Shown here: piece by piece, positions 25,139 through 36,105 of the stretch
How the letters are laid out: each line of letters opens with the position of its first letter
Numbering within the stretch: the stretch's first letter is position 1
Source: Persicaria tinctoria
Lineage: Eukaryota; Streptophyta; Magnoliopsida; Caryophyllales; Polygonaceae
Direction: 5' to 3'
Assembly: GCA_037127255.1 (NCBI GenBank)
Contig: JBANSL010000013.1
Span: forward strand, 6,016,188-6,080,187
DNA: 64,000 bases
Position numbers and translations under genes: made by a program
Notes under the pieces: generated by a model
Databases searched by the model: none
What the model was told of the DNA's origin: nothing
What the model saw: the letters and a program-made list of their open reading frames with translations, nothing else

Positions 25139-25224
25139 ACCCGAACCCGAAAACGATCCGAAAATTGGGAACCAACGAAAACAATCAAAGGAATTGAGAA
25201 TTTAATGTGGTGAGCGGCTCTTAA

Positions 25225-25238
25225 TTTGTGTATATATT
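25225..25238 (-). promoter_or_regulatory. TATA box of the 24574-25110 gene
   Basis: On the minus strand CTATAAATATATA lies about 120 bases upstream of the start codon, a normal distance for a plant TATA box with a short 5' UTR. Confidence 0.55.
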
Positions 25239-25267
25239 TATAGTGAGAGTTGGCTTAACATACAAGG

Positions 25268-25520
25268 ATTTTGCGGGTAAAATATATCTATCTTTAATTA
25301 TTTTTTTGTAAGGAAACTCAATCTACCTATTGATTCACAAAATAAAATATTATATTTTTCACATATCTGAAGTAGATTTTGATACATATATGGAATATGG
25401 GATTTTGGAAAATCTATACTCATTTATCTAGATGATTTTATCAAAAAATATGAAAATACACGGAATATGGGATTTTGGAAAAAGGTGAAAATACTCAAAA
25501 TAGGATTGGATTTTTTTTTC
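25268..25520 (+). repeat. Direct repeat, left copy
   Basis: Similar to about 26838-27120 in the same orientation: both contain AAATATATCTATCTTTA, GTAAGGAAACTCAATCTA, TGAAGTAGATTTTGATACAT and ATCAAAAAATATGAAAATAC. The left copy lacks some segments present in the right. No open frame. Confidence 0.75.
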
Positions 25521-26837
25521 ATTTGGGGAATTATTAGTAAATACCCCATTTTGATATTTGGTTTGCAAAAATACCTAGGTTTGAAAACAATTGCATCAAT
25601 ATATGGAAATTTACAAAAATACCTTATTTTATTATCAAAACTACCCACCACCCCAAAAAATCAGAAAAAAAAAAAGTTAAATATTTTAAGTATTTTTCAA
25701 TTTTATGATATTTTTAAATTATATTAAATAATCAAATAATAATAAAAATCTGAAAGTAAAAATATATATTAAAATCTCAATCCCCTTCATCCGGACTGAT
25801 AGACCCGACCCCCAAATCCCAATCCAAACCCTAACCAAAAACACCCAACCCCAGGTATTCGGCGCTCGGACCATAGCTCGTGTCTCTGGCTTCCTCGCCT
25901 GCGCCTACACTTCCGCGCCCCCGACCGACCCAATCCCAATTGCTAACCTGAACAAACAAGCGCCCCGACCGTCGCCGCCCATACCCTCCGTCGTTGTGCG
26001 AGCAATCCGGCGCAATCTTTACACAATCTCCCGCCGATTTTTTTATCATATCCTGTCAGTATTCATATTTAAGATTGTCAAGAACCCCATTTATCCTGTC
26101 ACTATGGATAATAATCCTGAAGATATATGTTGACAATCATTTTGTAAATATGGTTAATAATCCTGAAGATATGATTTACCGTATCTTCGTTGATTCTCTC
26201 CCCGATTATAGGTTTAATCCTATCAGAATAAACATGAAGCCTGTCACTATAAACATTTTTCCTGTCATTTGGAACAAATAACTTTGTCACCTTGGGCAGA
26301 CCTTTTAATTTCTAGGTATGATATGGATAAAATCGTATCCTTATTCTCTTCCCTATTATAAACCCCATCCTGTCATTATTAGATATCTGTTTTGTCATAA
26401 AAAACATATATCCTGTCAATAACAAATATATCCTTGTCAATAATTGATTCTTTTAATAAGGCAATGATTTTCATCCGGCTAGTTTTATTATTCTTAATTT
26501 CCGAGAAAAATATATTAAAAACATTATTTTAATATATATATATTTAAATATTTTTTAATCTTCTTTGAATTCATAATACTCCTTTTAATGATTTTTATAT
26601 TTAAATTTAAAAGTAAAACCAGTCATAATTTTTTAGGACAAATAGCCTATTTTTTAGCACATATGACCCACCTATTCTATTTTTGCTATTATCAGAAAAC
26701 AGGTATACTTTTGCAAACCGAACACCGATTTGGGTGTATTTCTGCAAATCGGCCTTTTTATTTTAATAATAAAGTAAGATAAATAAATATTGGTTTATAT
26801 ATCCCACTTTTTCATAAAAAAATAATATTTAGATAAT
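25521..26837. other. Insert between the two direct repeats
   Basis: AT-rich with a GC-richer patch at 25790-26040. CCTGTCA and GATATATGTTGACAAT-type motifs recur around 26050-26450 (several CCTGTCA/CTGTCAT hexamer-like repeats). No recognisable gene. It may be an inserted element flanked by the 25268/26838 repeats, but ends were not resolved. Confidence 0.35.
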
Positions 26838-27120
26838 AAAATATATCTATCTTTATTTTTTTGTAAGGAAACTCAATCTATCTTTTGATTCACAAAATTA
26901 AATATTATATTTTTCAGATATATATATATGGAAAATCTAATTTTGGTATTAATATCTGAAGTAGATTTTGATACATATATACATGCATTATCACTAAGAG
27001 ATTTCAAATATATACTCATTTATCTAGATGAATTTATCAAAAAATATGAAAATACACGGAATAAATATGGAATAATGGGATTTTGGAAAAAGTTGAAAGT
27101 AGGATTGGAATTTTTTTTAT
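26838..27120 (+). repeat. Direct repeat, right copy
   Basis: Counterpart of 25268-25520, with extra segments (for example CATGCATTATCACTAAGAG) that are missing in the left copy. Confidence 0.75.
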
Positions 27121-27144
27121 TTTAATAAATAAGTATTATTTTAT

Positions 27145-27327
27145 CGGGTTTTCTATCCTATGTCCTTGGGGGTATATGATAACAATCTCAATCGGAAAAG
27201 ATTCCAAAATTTAAATTATTTTTAGCTATTTTAAATATTGTTTTTCTATAGTCACTTATTTATTTGATAGTGAATCTTTTCCGATTAAAATTGTTATCTT
27301 ATGTCCGAATGACATAGGATAGAAAGA
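27145..27327. mobile_element. MITE-like inverted repeat
   Basis: TTTCTATCCTATGTC and GATAACAATCTCAATCGGAA near the left are matched in reverse by TTCCGATTAAAATTGTTATC and GACATAGGATAGAAA near the right, around an AT-rich centre. A related TTCTATCCTATGAC piece appears at about 41010. Target duplication not resolved. Confidence 0.55.
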
Positions 27328-27639
27328 ATGTTGTTTTATATATCTCATTTTTTCATAAAATACATATTCAGATAATATTCATTCTCGATGTTCAATCGAC
27401 ATGCCCAATTGATTTGGAATATAGATGATATTTGTGCTTGCGTTGCAAGTATGGCCAAGCATGTTTTCATACTTGCTATGCAAGTTTGATTGATTTTCTT
27501 CCCTCTTCGAATCCATGTATCTTTGATTGGGAATAGGAAAAATGAATAGACCGAAAAAACATAAATTATTAAATTATATATGGATGAACAATTTTCTTTC
27601 ATCATTGTTCTTCTTTCATGAGAATTACCATAAAAATAA

Positions 27640-29150
27640 AGGTTGTTGGCACGAAAAATAAAAGAGATGACATGAAAAATGAAGTGGATGACACGAAAAA
27701 TAGACGACATCTAGGAGGGAGGGAGAGAGATGAGGGGAAATGTAAGGCAAAATTATTGTGGGTGACCGGTATGAGAAAAATAGAATGAGACATTGTGTTC
27801 GATTTTAGAAGAGAGATGGAGGGAAATGTGGGAAAACATTTATTGTGAGTGTGTTCTTGCTAAAATTTCAATGGAAAGACAAGTTGAAACGTGATATGTG
27901 ATTGGAATTAAAGAGACATGGAGACAGTATAAGACCATATTTATCAGTTACTATTCAAGATACTAAAATTACTATTTTTTTATTCATCTCTCTCCGCCGC
28001 ATCAGCATAGCATCTCTTCCTCACTTTTTCCACTTTAACTTTAGCATTTCACAATCCATCTTTTTTTACCAATTTAATTTACGAATATACCCTTTTATAA
28101 CAATTATTTTCAACATATTTATAATATTATATTAATATTTAATTACTAAAATATAATTATAAAATTTAGATCATTTATAAAATGATAAGTAATCGGACAC
28201 CGAACGCCCAAGAACCAATTTACCGAGGAAAATTACAATATAAATATATCAAAAAAATTTTTTTTTTTCAAAATATGTCGAAACATATTCAAAATTGATG
28301 TCTATGTGTAGAGAAAAATTAATCTAGTATTATGGTACTTTTTTTAAAAAAAATGTACATTTTAAATAGCGAAAATGACATTATTTAAATGTAATTAAAA
28401 TAGGTCAGATTAAATCTCAGTCGTTGCTTTAATTCGATCTCAGCCACTCCTTCCCACCGCCTATGAGAGCTTGTCACGTGTCCCCCCTTCTCCTTGCCAA
28501 AAGCCTGAAGCATCGATGCTAAATTAGCATCTTCCAAACATCTCTCACCCCCCACCTTTAATATTTTCTCTTTTAGCATCTTCAACAGTGCATTGTTAAA
28601 AGTGCTCTAAAGGCATTTAAGTTTTAAGAAGAGAGAGTCGGAAGGGTGGAACTCAATGGGATGTCACTGATGGTCGTGGGCTAGATTCAGGCAAGCTAGT
28701 TGTTATATATTGCATGTCAAATGAGACAACATACGTGATAGTTTGACACGAATACAATATTAGTGATGGCCGAAGAGTATAGACCAACATTGTGGACTGT
28801 ACCTATATGTACCATGTGACCTTGTGGGTGACACTTTGGCTGAGTATTTTTTTATTTTATTCAGGTGCTACCTATGTTTGACAATACGTACATTTCAATC
28901 TATAAGTGACTTTTGTATTTTGGTCTTCGATTATATAGTTTGTGTTGGTTGTACAGTCCCTAAATGCATAAAAATGTCTTAGGTTAACATGATACAACTC
29001 AATAGAAATTTTACCAATGTAGTCGTAACATATTATGCCAAATTAATTTATAGACACTGAAAGTGCAAATCTTCAGCGTGACACCAACAAAAAAATTCAT
29101 GACACACCACATAAATTTGTATAACATCTTTTTTTTTTGAAGTCATAATT
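27640..29150. other. Intergenic stretch without recognisable genes
   Basis: A short GATGACACGAAAAAT-type tandem (about three units) lies at 27650-27712. The remainder is AT-rich, and I see no supported gene or element. Confidence 0.4.
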
Positions 29151-29254
29151 CTCAATGGGTGGTCGGAATCCTCCCCTTCCTTTACAATCCATTAGAGTTA
29201 CACAGAAACACAAACAACCTCGCCCTTTCCTTTGGTGTTCTTCTCACCGACGAC

Positions 29255-29345
29255 TCCCAAACACCCTTGCCGAGTACGCGTTGAGGCAGTTCAACAACCT
29301 CGACTTCTTCGACATATCGCTGGTGGACGGGTTCAACGTGCCGAT
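29255..29345 (+). pseudogene. Thaumatin-like protein fragment
   Basis: The plus-strand translation [19 protein letters not shown] followed by [11 protein letters not shown] matches the central conserved block of thaumatin-like/osmotin (PR-5) proteins, which in intact proteins continues with a methionine and more fold-forming cysteines. Here similarity stops abruptly at CCGAT (29341-29345), where an inverted acetolactate synthase fragment begins. Only about 30 of some 200 residues remain, so it is not functional. Confidence 0.7.
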
Positions 29346-29695
29346 CATGCGACGGGGGACCTGACCGGTAATGGCGACGATGGGGACGGAGTCGAGAAGG
29401 GCGTCAGCAAGTCCAGAGACGAGGTTGGTGGCGCCAAGAGCGAAGGTGGCGATGCAGACGCCGACGAAGCTTGTAGCGCGGCCGTATCCCTTGGCGGCGA
29501 AGACGCTGCCTTGCTCGTGGCGGGGGAGGACATTGCGGATGGTGAGGGAGTGGGTCAGGGCTTGGTGGATCTCCATGGCGGCGCCTCCAGGGTAGGCGAA
29601 GACATTGGTGACGCCCTCGCGCTCCAGGGCCTTGATGAGGACATCGTTGCCCTTGATGGGCTCGCCATCGGGAAATCAGGAGGCGAAAAGCGTGC
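29341..29695 (-). pseudogene. Truncated acetolactate synthase copy
   Basis: Minus-strand translation is near-identical to residues about 73-188 of the intact ALS at 30099-32078 ([55 protein letters not shown]). It lacks the transit peptide and the C-terminal two thirds. The codon for the arginine before FPDGE has become TGA (29676-29678). Substitutions affect otherwise invariant positions (FAAEGYAR became [16 protein letters not shown] became TFALGATN). It lies inverted, about 650 bases upstream of the real gene, and ends at a junction with a thaumatin-like fragment. Confidence 0.9.
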
Positions 29696-30098
29696 TAAAA
29701 ACGTAAAATGTCATGTATTTCTAGACGGATGAAGTATATGTTAATAAGGGAGTACAGTGTTTGATAAATCTAATTGTTAGATAGTTGATGGAAATCCGTG
29801 AATAGAAAACTAAAAATCTTAAAAATGTTGAGTGAATAATTATTAAAAAGTTCTGATTCTAAAAACTAATTAAATAAAAAATTTATACTTATTTTATTTC
29901 AAACTATACTCCGTATAATACTATAATAATGTATCAAAATCAATTGATTTGTCAAATGGAGCCTAAATGCCTAATTCAATGCAAGCCTCATTTAGTGCTA
30001 AGAGTAGTAAAGAAGCAGATGAATATCCTCCACTCATAACTTAAGTATAACCCTAACCAGATTCCTCAGCCGTCCTCTTCCTCCTTCCTTCTGAAATC

Positions 30099-32078
30099 AT
30101 GGCGACCACCACCTCCACCCCTCCCAAATCCCTCTTCCCATCCTTCCAAACCCTAACCCTAACCAAATCCCCCAATTCCCTCTCCTCCTCCTCCGTCCGC
30201 CCACTCCTCCCCCTTCGCCGCCTCCCTTTCCGACCACTCTGCTCCGCCGCCCCCAAACCCCCCTCCGCCGCCTCCTCCTCCTCCTTCGCCCCCGCCCTCA
30301 CTGTCAATCCCCAATTCGCCTCCCGATTTCCCGATGGCGAGCCCAGGAAGGGCTGCGACGTCCTCGTCGAGGCCCTGGAGCGCGAGGGCGTCACCAATGT
30401 CTTCGCCTACCCCGGCGGCGCCTCCATGGAGATCCACCAGGCCCTGACCCGCTCCCAAACAATCCGCAACGTCCTCCCCCGCCACGAGCAAGGCGGCGTC
30501 TTCGCCGCTGAGGGATACGCCCGTGCTACAGGCTCCGTCGGCGTCTGCATCGCCACCTCGGGCCCCGGCGCCACCAACCTCGTCTCCGGACTTGCTGACG
30601 CCCTCCTCGACTCCGTCCCTATCGTCGCCATTACCGGCCAGGTCCCCCGCCGCATGATCGGGACTGACGCTTTCCAGGAAACCCCCATTGTTGAGGTAAC
30701 TCGCTCCATCACTAAGCACAATTACCTCGTTCTCGACGTCGAAGACATCCCTAGGGTTGTAAAGGAGGCCTTTTTCCTCGCCCGTTCAGGCCGCCCAGGC
30801 CCCGTCCTCATCGACGTCCCTAAGGATATCCAGCAGCAAATGGTGGTTCCGAATTGGGATCAGCCGATGAAGCTGCCTGGCTACTTGGCCAGGCTCCCGA
30901 AACCCCCTTGCGAGATGCATTTGGATCAGATTGTCAGGCTCATCTCTGAGTCCAAGAAGCCTGTGCTGTACGTCGGTGGCGGCTGCTTGAATTCGAGCGA
31001 GGAATTGAGGAAATTCGTCGAGTTGACCGGTATCCCGGTGGCCAGTACCCTGATGGGCCTCGGATCCTATCCAGGCTCCGATGAGCTCTCGTTGCAGATG
31101 CTAGGGATGCACGGAACCGTCTATGCCAACTATGCTGTAGACAAGGCTGATCTGTTGCTGGCTTTCGGGGTTAGGTTTGATGATCGGGTGACAGGCAAGC
31201 TTGAGGCTTTTGCAAGCAGGGCTAAGATTGTTCATATTGACATCGATTCGGCTGAGATTGGGAAGAACAAGCAGCCCCATGTGTCCATATGTGGAGATGT
31301 GAAGCTGGCATTGCAAGGGATGAATCAGATTTTGGAGTCGAAGCGGGAAGGAAAGGCGACGAAGTTGGACTTCTCTGCGTGGAGAGAAGAGCTGAATGAG
31401 CAGAAGACGAAGTTCCCCCTGAGTTTCAAGACGTTTGGGGGTGCAATCCCGCCACAGTATGCTATTCAAGTTCTCGATGAGCTTACAAATGGGAATGCTA
31501 TCATAAGCACCGGTGTTGGACAGCATCAGATGTGGGCAGCACAATTCTACAAGTACAACAAACCTAGACAGTGGTTGACCTCGGGAGGTTTGGGTGCCAT
31601 GGGGTTTGGCTTACCAGCTGCAATGGGTGCAGCTGTCGGTAGGCCAGATGCTGTCGTGGTGGACATTGACGGGGACGGAAGCTTTATCATGAATGTGCAA
31701 GAGCTGGCAACAATAAAGGTGGAGAATCTGCCTGTCAAGATCATGATCTTGAATAACCAACATCTGGGTATGGTGATGCAATGGGAGGACAGATTCTACA
31801 AGGCCAATCGAGCTCACACTTTTCTCGGGAACCCAGCGAATTCCTTGGAGATCTACCCAAACATGCTGAAGTTTGCAGAGGCGTGTGGCATACCGGCTGC
31901 TCGGGTGACGCACATGGCGCATCTCAGGGATGCAATTCAGAAGATGCTAGATACACCCGGCCCGTATCTGTTGGATGTGATCGTGCCCCATCAAGAGCAT
32001 GTGTTGCCCATGATCCCCAGTGGTGGTGCATTCAAGGATGTGATCACCGAAGGTGACGGAAGAATATCATATGGATAA
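30099..32078 (+). CDS. ALS: Acetolactate synthase catalytic subunit, chloroplastic
   Basis: Catalyses the first common step of valine, leucine and isoleucine synthesis in plastids (two pyruvate to acetolactate; pyruvate plus 2-ketobutyrate to acetohydroxybutyrate), using ThDP, Mg and FAD. It is 659 residues without introns, as is usual in plants. Residues 1 to about 70 are a Ser/Pro/Arg-rich transit peptide. The ThDP-activating glutamate is E130 in [15 protein letters not shown]; the ThDP/Mg motif runs from GDGSF (525) to NN (552-553). Positions where substitutions give resistance to ALS-inhibiting herbicides all carry the sensitive residue (Arabidopsis numbering: A122, P197, A205, D376, R377, W574, S653, G654; local A108, P183, A191, D362, R363, W562, S641, G642). 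The ATG follows a short pyrimidine-rich leader. Codons are GC-rich early, unlike the flanks. Complete and apparently functional. Confidence 0.97.
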   Translation: MATTTSTPPKSLFPSFQTLTLTKSPNSLSSSSVRPLLPLRRLPFRPLCSAAPKPPSAASSSSFAPALTVNPQFASRFPDGEPRKGCDVLVEALEREGVTNVFAYPGGASMEIHQALTRSQTIRNVLPRHEQGGVFAAEGYARATGSVGVCIATSGPGATNLVSGLADALLDSVPIVAITGQVPRRMIGTDAFQETPIVEVTRSITKHNYLVLDVEDIPRVVKEAFFLARSGRPGPVLIDVPKDIQQQMVVPNWDQPMKLPGYLARLPKPPCEMHLDQIVRLISESKKPVLYVGGGCLNSSEELRKFVELTGIPVASTLMGLGSYPGSDELSLQMLGMHGTVYANYAVDKADLLLAFGVRFDDRVTGKLEAFASRAKIVHIDIDSAEIGKNKQPHVSICGDVKLALQGMNQILESKREGKATKLDFSAWREELNEQKTKFPLSFKTFGGAIPPQYAIQVLDELTNGNAIISTGVGQHQMWAAQFYKYNKPRQWLTSGGLGAMGFGLPAAMGAAVGRPDAVVVDIDGDGSFIMNVQELATIKVENLPVKIMILNNQHLGMVMQWEDRFYKANRAHTFLGNPANSLEIYPNMLKFAEACGIPAARVTHMAHLRDAIQKMLDTPGPYLLDVIVPHQEHVLPMIPSGGAFKDVITEGDGRISYG

Positions 32079-32593
32079 GTGCAAACCAAGTGCCTTGTTG
32101 TGTACCATCCCTTTCTTGCCATCTGCTATGATGATATTTATATATGATGAGCTGTTGCTGAAAGTGTCAAACGTTTTACTTTCTAGAGCTATGTATCTGT
32201 TTGCATCGCGCACTTTATTCGCTTATACTAGTTGTTATGTTTTAAGGATGTTCAATTCTGACATACTGATTGCTGGATTATTTGTTTTTATCATCGAAAC
32301 TTGTTGGCATGAACACTTGAGAGTTGTAGCTAATTTCAATAGTTTTACTCTTTGCTGACTTGATTCCCCATCAGTTGGCTTCACTTTTCACCAAGTTAAC
32401 TCTCATTATGTGCAAATTAGAAAGCATACTTGATTAGTCAAATACAGTAGATGTTGTCTAAGAACTGCTTCCATGGCAGTACAATCTGTGTTACTGTGTA
32501 ACCTGCAAGGTCCCACCATAGAGAAGGCCTCAATTGACTATAAGAAGCATCAACCATTGAAATGCATTAATGAGTTTTATTCATTTAGAATGC

Positions 32594-32761
32594 AGGGTAC
32601 AGTGTCAAAGATGAGAACACAGGTGAGTGGATTGAACCAATATGTAACATGTGTTACATTGATCAGATCATTCCTGAAAAGGAAAGACCTTCTCAATCCA
32701 CTGTTGCTATGAGTTATATTCAGAAGAAATGTAAGGAACCATATATGGTGTTGAACACTTG
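32594..32761 (+). other. Possible relic exon of unknown origin
   Basis: An open stretch translates as YSVKDENTGEWIEPICNMCY followed by IDQIIPEKERPSQSTVAMSY and ends at TGA after MVLNT. Its composition looks coding, but I recognise no family, and it has no start codon. It lies between the ALS gene and the AP-4 beta relic and may belong to the same duplicated piece. Confidence 0.3.
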
Positions 32762-32786
32762 AACAGGAAAGCTACTTGTGTTGTTG

Positions 32787-33350
32787 ACCAGAAAACAGTG
32801 ACAGTGTGACACAATCTCTCTCAATTCTTAACCACATATGTACCAGATTCCATCAGTATTCATGAAGTTGATACCTTTGACCACATTAATCACCATGGAA
32901 TGTTCAGAACTGTCTTATGCAGTGCTAACTGCTAAGCCATCTTCATCTGTTGTTGGTGATGCGTGCACTGATGCTATTCTCTTCCTATTACTAGCATTTT
33001 TATTGTCAGTACAATGAGCCATCTTATATATGTGAAGAAGTCGGAGCTAGAAATGTGGACTGCAGTAGCAGATGATGATACATATGGAATTGGTATGAAA
33101 ATCCTCTTACCTTGTTACTTGTGATTGTGGAATTGAAGCTTCTATTGTTTTCTAGAATTAATCCCTCTGAATTGCTATTGATTGGCACCATGTTCTTTCT
33201 ATGTTTCAGCTACAGAATTATGTGAATATGCGGCCAATGTTGATGTTCCTATTGCAATTGCTGACGCCTGCTTCGGTTCCTAGAGATGGAAGAGGATCAC
33301 GCTATCGCTGAAACTCTTGTAAGTATATTCTTGTAACGCACCACAAACTA
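32787..33350 (+). pseudogene. Degraded copy of AP-4 beta exons 5-6 with their intron
   Basis: The sequence parallels about 18533-19205 of the intact gene: TGTTCAGAACTGTCTTATGC, CAGTACAATGAGCCATCTTA, the intron start GGTATGAAA(A)TCCTCTTACC, TTTCAGCTACAGAATTATGT and GCTGAAACTCTTGTAAGTAT all recur in order. Intron sequence is included, so it arose by DNA duplication and not retrotransposition. Deletions removed the exon 5 acceptor with the first codons and about 60 bases of exon 6. It ends 1-2 bases from the stop codon of the IRX15-like gene. Confidence 0.92.
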
Positions 33351-33351
33351 T

Positions 33352-34284
33352 CTATGAACAGAAGCTTGTAGGATTGGAATGATTGCCAGCCTCTAATAAG
33401 AAGTTCCAGAATTTGCCCCTGGAGGAAACTAAGTTGTCTTCACAGAGGAACTCCCATGAAAACCATTTCTCTATGACCCGATCCACATCATGTACCACCA
33501 CATTTGTGCGGTTCCCAGACGACCTAGCCAGCAGGCTTGCGCTGTAGATTGCAGGCATCCTCCCGGGAGCATCCTGCCTGTCACCACTCGGCCCATCCAC
33601 GATGATCACATCCCACCTATGCTTGTACACTTCCTCTGGCAGGTCTGTCAATGCTAACCTGCACTTTGATGCTTGGAGTGGCCCAGAGCGAGGCCAGCAG
33701 CTGGGCTTCTTCCGCGCTTGTTTGAGAGCCCTGTATGCCTCTTTTGCTGGCATTACATGCTCCACCTTGTGGATTCTCAGTCTCGTGTTGTTGTTGTTTG
33801 ATCTCCACGCCTGCAGCTGCAGCTTTGCAGGGTTATCCTCCAGGATGATGGTTGTTCCTTGTGAGTTGATCTCTGAGAGGATGATGTACTCCGGCTCCAA
33901 ACCGAAGATAAGAAGATTGCAGGGTGCTTTCTGGGAGACAAGATCCGTCAAGAACTTGAGCTCTTTAATCGTAAGAGCCGGGGAAGGTGTAGGGATGATT
34001 GAGAAGCCATCACATGCTGAATCCGCAGGGCTGCAGCTCCTCCTCAACAATGATGGCACGGGCGAGTAAGGGAATGTGGTGATTGCAAGCCGTACAAGGC
34101 GGAAGACAGACATACAAGCGAGCACAAGAACGAGCATATGAACGAGCCTCGTCTTGGTGATCATCCCTTTTGTCTTGTGGTATGATGGCAAACGAGGAGG
34201 AGAATCTTCTGTGCTCATCGGACTCCGCTGCAGGACGAGCTCTTGATCAACATCTGGTGGGGCTCTCTTGCTTATTAAAACCAA
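33352..34284 (-). CDS. IRX15-L: IRX15/IRX15-LIKE xylan biosynthesis protein (DUF579)
   Basis: Golgi membrane protein of the DUF579 family. IRX15 and IRX15-LIKE are needed for normal glucuronoxylan backbone length in secondary walls; the biochemical activity is not established, while sister DUF579 proteins are glucuronoxylan 4-O-methyltransferases. It is 310 residues in a single exon. A cytosolic N-terminus of about 45 residues precedes one membrane anchor (about 46-68, LVHMLVLVLACMSVFRLVRL). The DUF579 domain starts with IKELKFLTDLVSQKAPCNLL, followed by FGLEPEYIILSEIN, a DVIIVDGPSG motif, GRMPAIYSASLLARS and WFSWEFLCEDNLVSSRGKFW, ending FCS as in IRX15. The first methionine was chosen; M23 or M41 are less likely. 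Its 3' flank is the AP-4 beta relic, so its transcript probably ends inside that copy. Confidence 0.92.
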   Translation of the reverse strand: MVLISKRAPPDVDQELVLQRSPMSTEDSPPRLPSYHKTKGMITKTRLVHMLVLVLACMSVFRLVRLAITTFPYSPVPSLLRRSCSPADSACDGFSIIPTPSPALTIKELKFLTDLVSQKAPCNLLIFGLEPEYIILSEINSQGTTIILEDNPAKLQLQAWRSNNNNTRLRIHKVEHVMPAKEAYRALKQARKKPSCWPRSGPLQASKCRLALTDLPEEVYKHRWDVIIVDGPSGDRQDAPGRMPAIYSASLLARSSGNRTNVVVHDVDRVIEKWFSWEFLCEDNLVSSRGKFWNFLLEAGNHSNPTSFCS

Positions 34285-35990
34285 AAGAAAAACTCAGGCA
34301 TTGGGTGGGAAGAGGTTGCAATGCTTCGGTTTGAAGCATCATCAGAGCATTAAAGAAAGCCAAGAGATCAAACAAAGCTTTCACTTTTCAGTGTGTGCAA
34401 CAGAAAGTGAAAGTTGATGAGAAACTAACTTGGTTGGTTGGCATTTCAATCATCCCATTGAGGTTGGTTTGATGATGGTGATGGATGGCATTCCTTGTGG
34501 AAGATTTCATGTTTTAGGTTGAGTGATTTTCAAGGGTTGGATCATGGATGAACTCATAAAACCAAAGTGTTAGATTCTTCAATGCCGAGACGAGAACATC
34601 GCAACTACGCATCCGATTTTTTTCGAACCATTTGGTGGTTCATTGCCATCTGAAATTCAATGTAATACTCAACTTGCTCGACTTTTCATTCTCCGTTCAA
34701 GAGGAGTCGAGCAAGTCGAGTTGAGTTTAGATCGTCAGCTAGCGAAAATTTAAACCCTAATCCGATTTCGACACTTGAAAGTAGATTAGATGTACAAAAT
34801 GCAGTATTTCTTTGGCTGGCAATTTGTCCTTGCAACAATGTAAAGTGTCAAAGTGGGTTAGGTACTTATGTTGTGTTAAGTGGTCCATACTCCATAAGTG
34901 TTCACCCTACAAAAGAGAAAACACAGACAACTACACAAGAGGAGAAGAAGAAAGAAAGGGAAAAAAACAGATGCTTTCAAGAGTAAAATACAAGCACAAG
35001 ACTAAGTATTTTTGGACAGCTTAAAGAAAGGTGAGAAAAAAAAAATGTACTTTAAGACTTTAGTGGTTAAACTCCAGCAAAGCTACCTCAGTGACCACAC
35101 CTAACTTGGTATGCATCTACTCCTTTTTCATTTATCCCTCTTTTTATTGTTTCCCTTATGTTCTGATTACGGTTGTTATATGAGTCGGGTAGTTCGAGTT
35201 CGGTCCAAGTTTGATTTTAAGATCTGTTCGAATCGAGGTTCGGCTCGACTCAAGTTTGAATACTTTGAATGTTGTAAAATTTGTAAAATTCCCCTTAAGT
35301 TATTTTACTAAACGAATAGAGTATGAACATATTTTTAAGTTCGAGTTCAAATTTAGCATCGGTTCAAACTTAAATTGTTTCTAAACGTACTAAATACGAG
35401 CAACCAATACTCAACTCGTTTAACCTAAATAATAGTTATAATGCACTGAAAATCTCATCATTTAAATAAGGGTAAACTAGACATTAGAAAATAACAATAA
35501 AAATACCCTCTTATTGAGGCCCAACCTTGATATTAACAAACAAATATAGATGATTAGCATATAATGCCATGTAGCTAACAACAAAAACTAACCTAATAGC
35601 TTACCCTCCCTCCACCATTTGCCCCCTAACCCCCCCTGCATATAGTATTATACATAGTGACAGAGATATAGATAGATATTTAATAAATCATGGAGCTAGC
35701 TAGGCATGTGAACACACTCCTTAAAATGCAGCTGGAAAATAAAAATAATCAATTAATCACCACACACAAATTTATGCCCTAAGAATGCCTACGTTATGCT
35801 AAACCTATTAATCTTTTTTTTAATACGTGAAAGGATTTTAAACTAGCTGTCATAATACATTACAAAGAAAAATACAACATATAAATCAGAAATAACAAAA
35901 AAGTTTGAATATATATAATTATAAGTTCAAAATTCAAGTGTTTAATTTTGGTTTTGAGTCATTTGGAGTCTTTAACTTTCGAGTTCGGCT
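34285..35990. other. Intergenic region upstream of the IRX15-like gene
   Basis: The first few hundred bases should hold the IRX15-like promoter (minus strand); no clear TATA box was placed. 35190-35420 has TTCGAGTTCGG/AAGTTCGAGTTC inverted motifs typical of a degenerate small element. Nothing else is supported. Confidence 0.35.
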
Positions 35991-35999
35991 TGTTTCAAC

Positions 36000-36105
36000 C
36001 AGGTCCGGACCTGAGGCGAGGCTTAAGAGGCGGTCGCCTCAGGCCCACATCCCGTAGGGAGCCCAGTGCCAGCCCATATATATATATATATATATATAAT
36101 ATTAA
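36000..36105. repeat. hAT-like end relic with (TA)n
   Basis: Contains CCTGAGGCGAGGCTTAAGAG, GCGGTCGCCTCAGGCCC and a following AT run. A similar GGCCCGGC..GGGCGG..GGGCCC end lies at 59815-59895. These look like termini of one family of hAT-type elements, with no internal part left. Confidence 0.4.

Noticed and set aside
30159..30719. Long minus-strand frames opposite the ALS gene
   Set aside because: Antisense shadows of the GC-rich ALS coding region.
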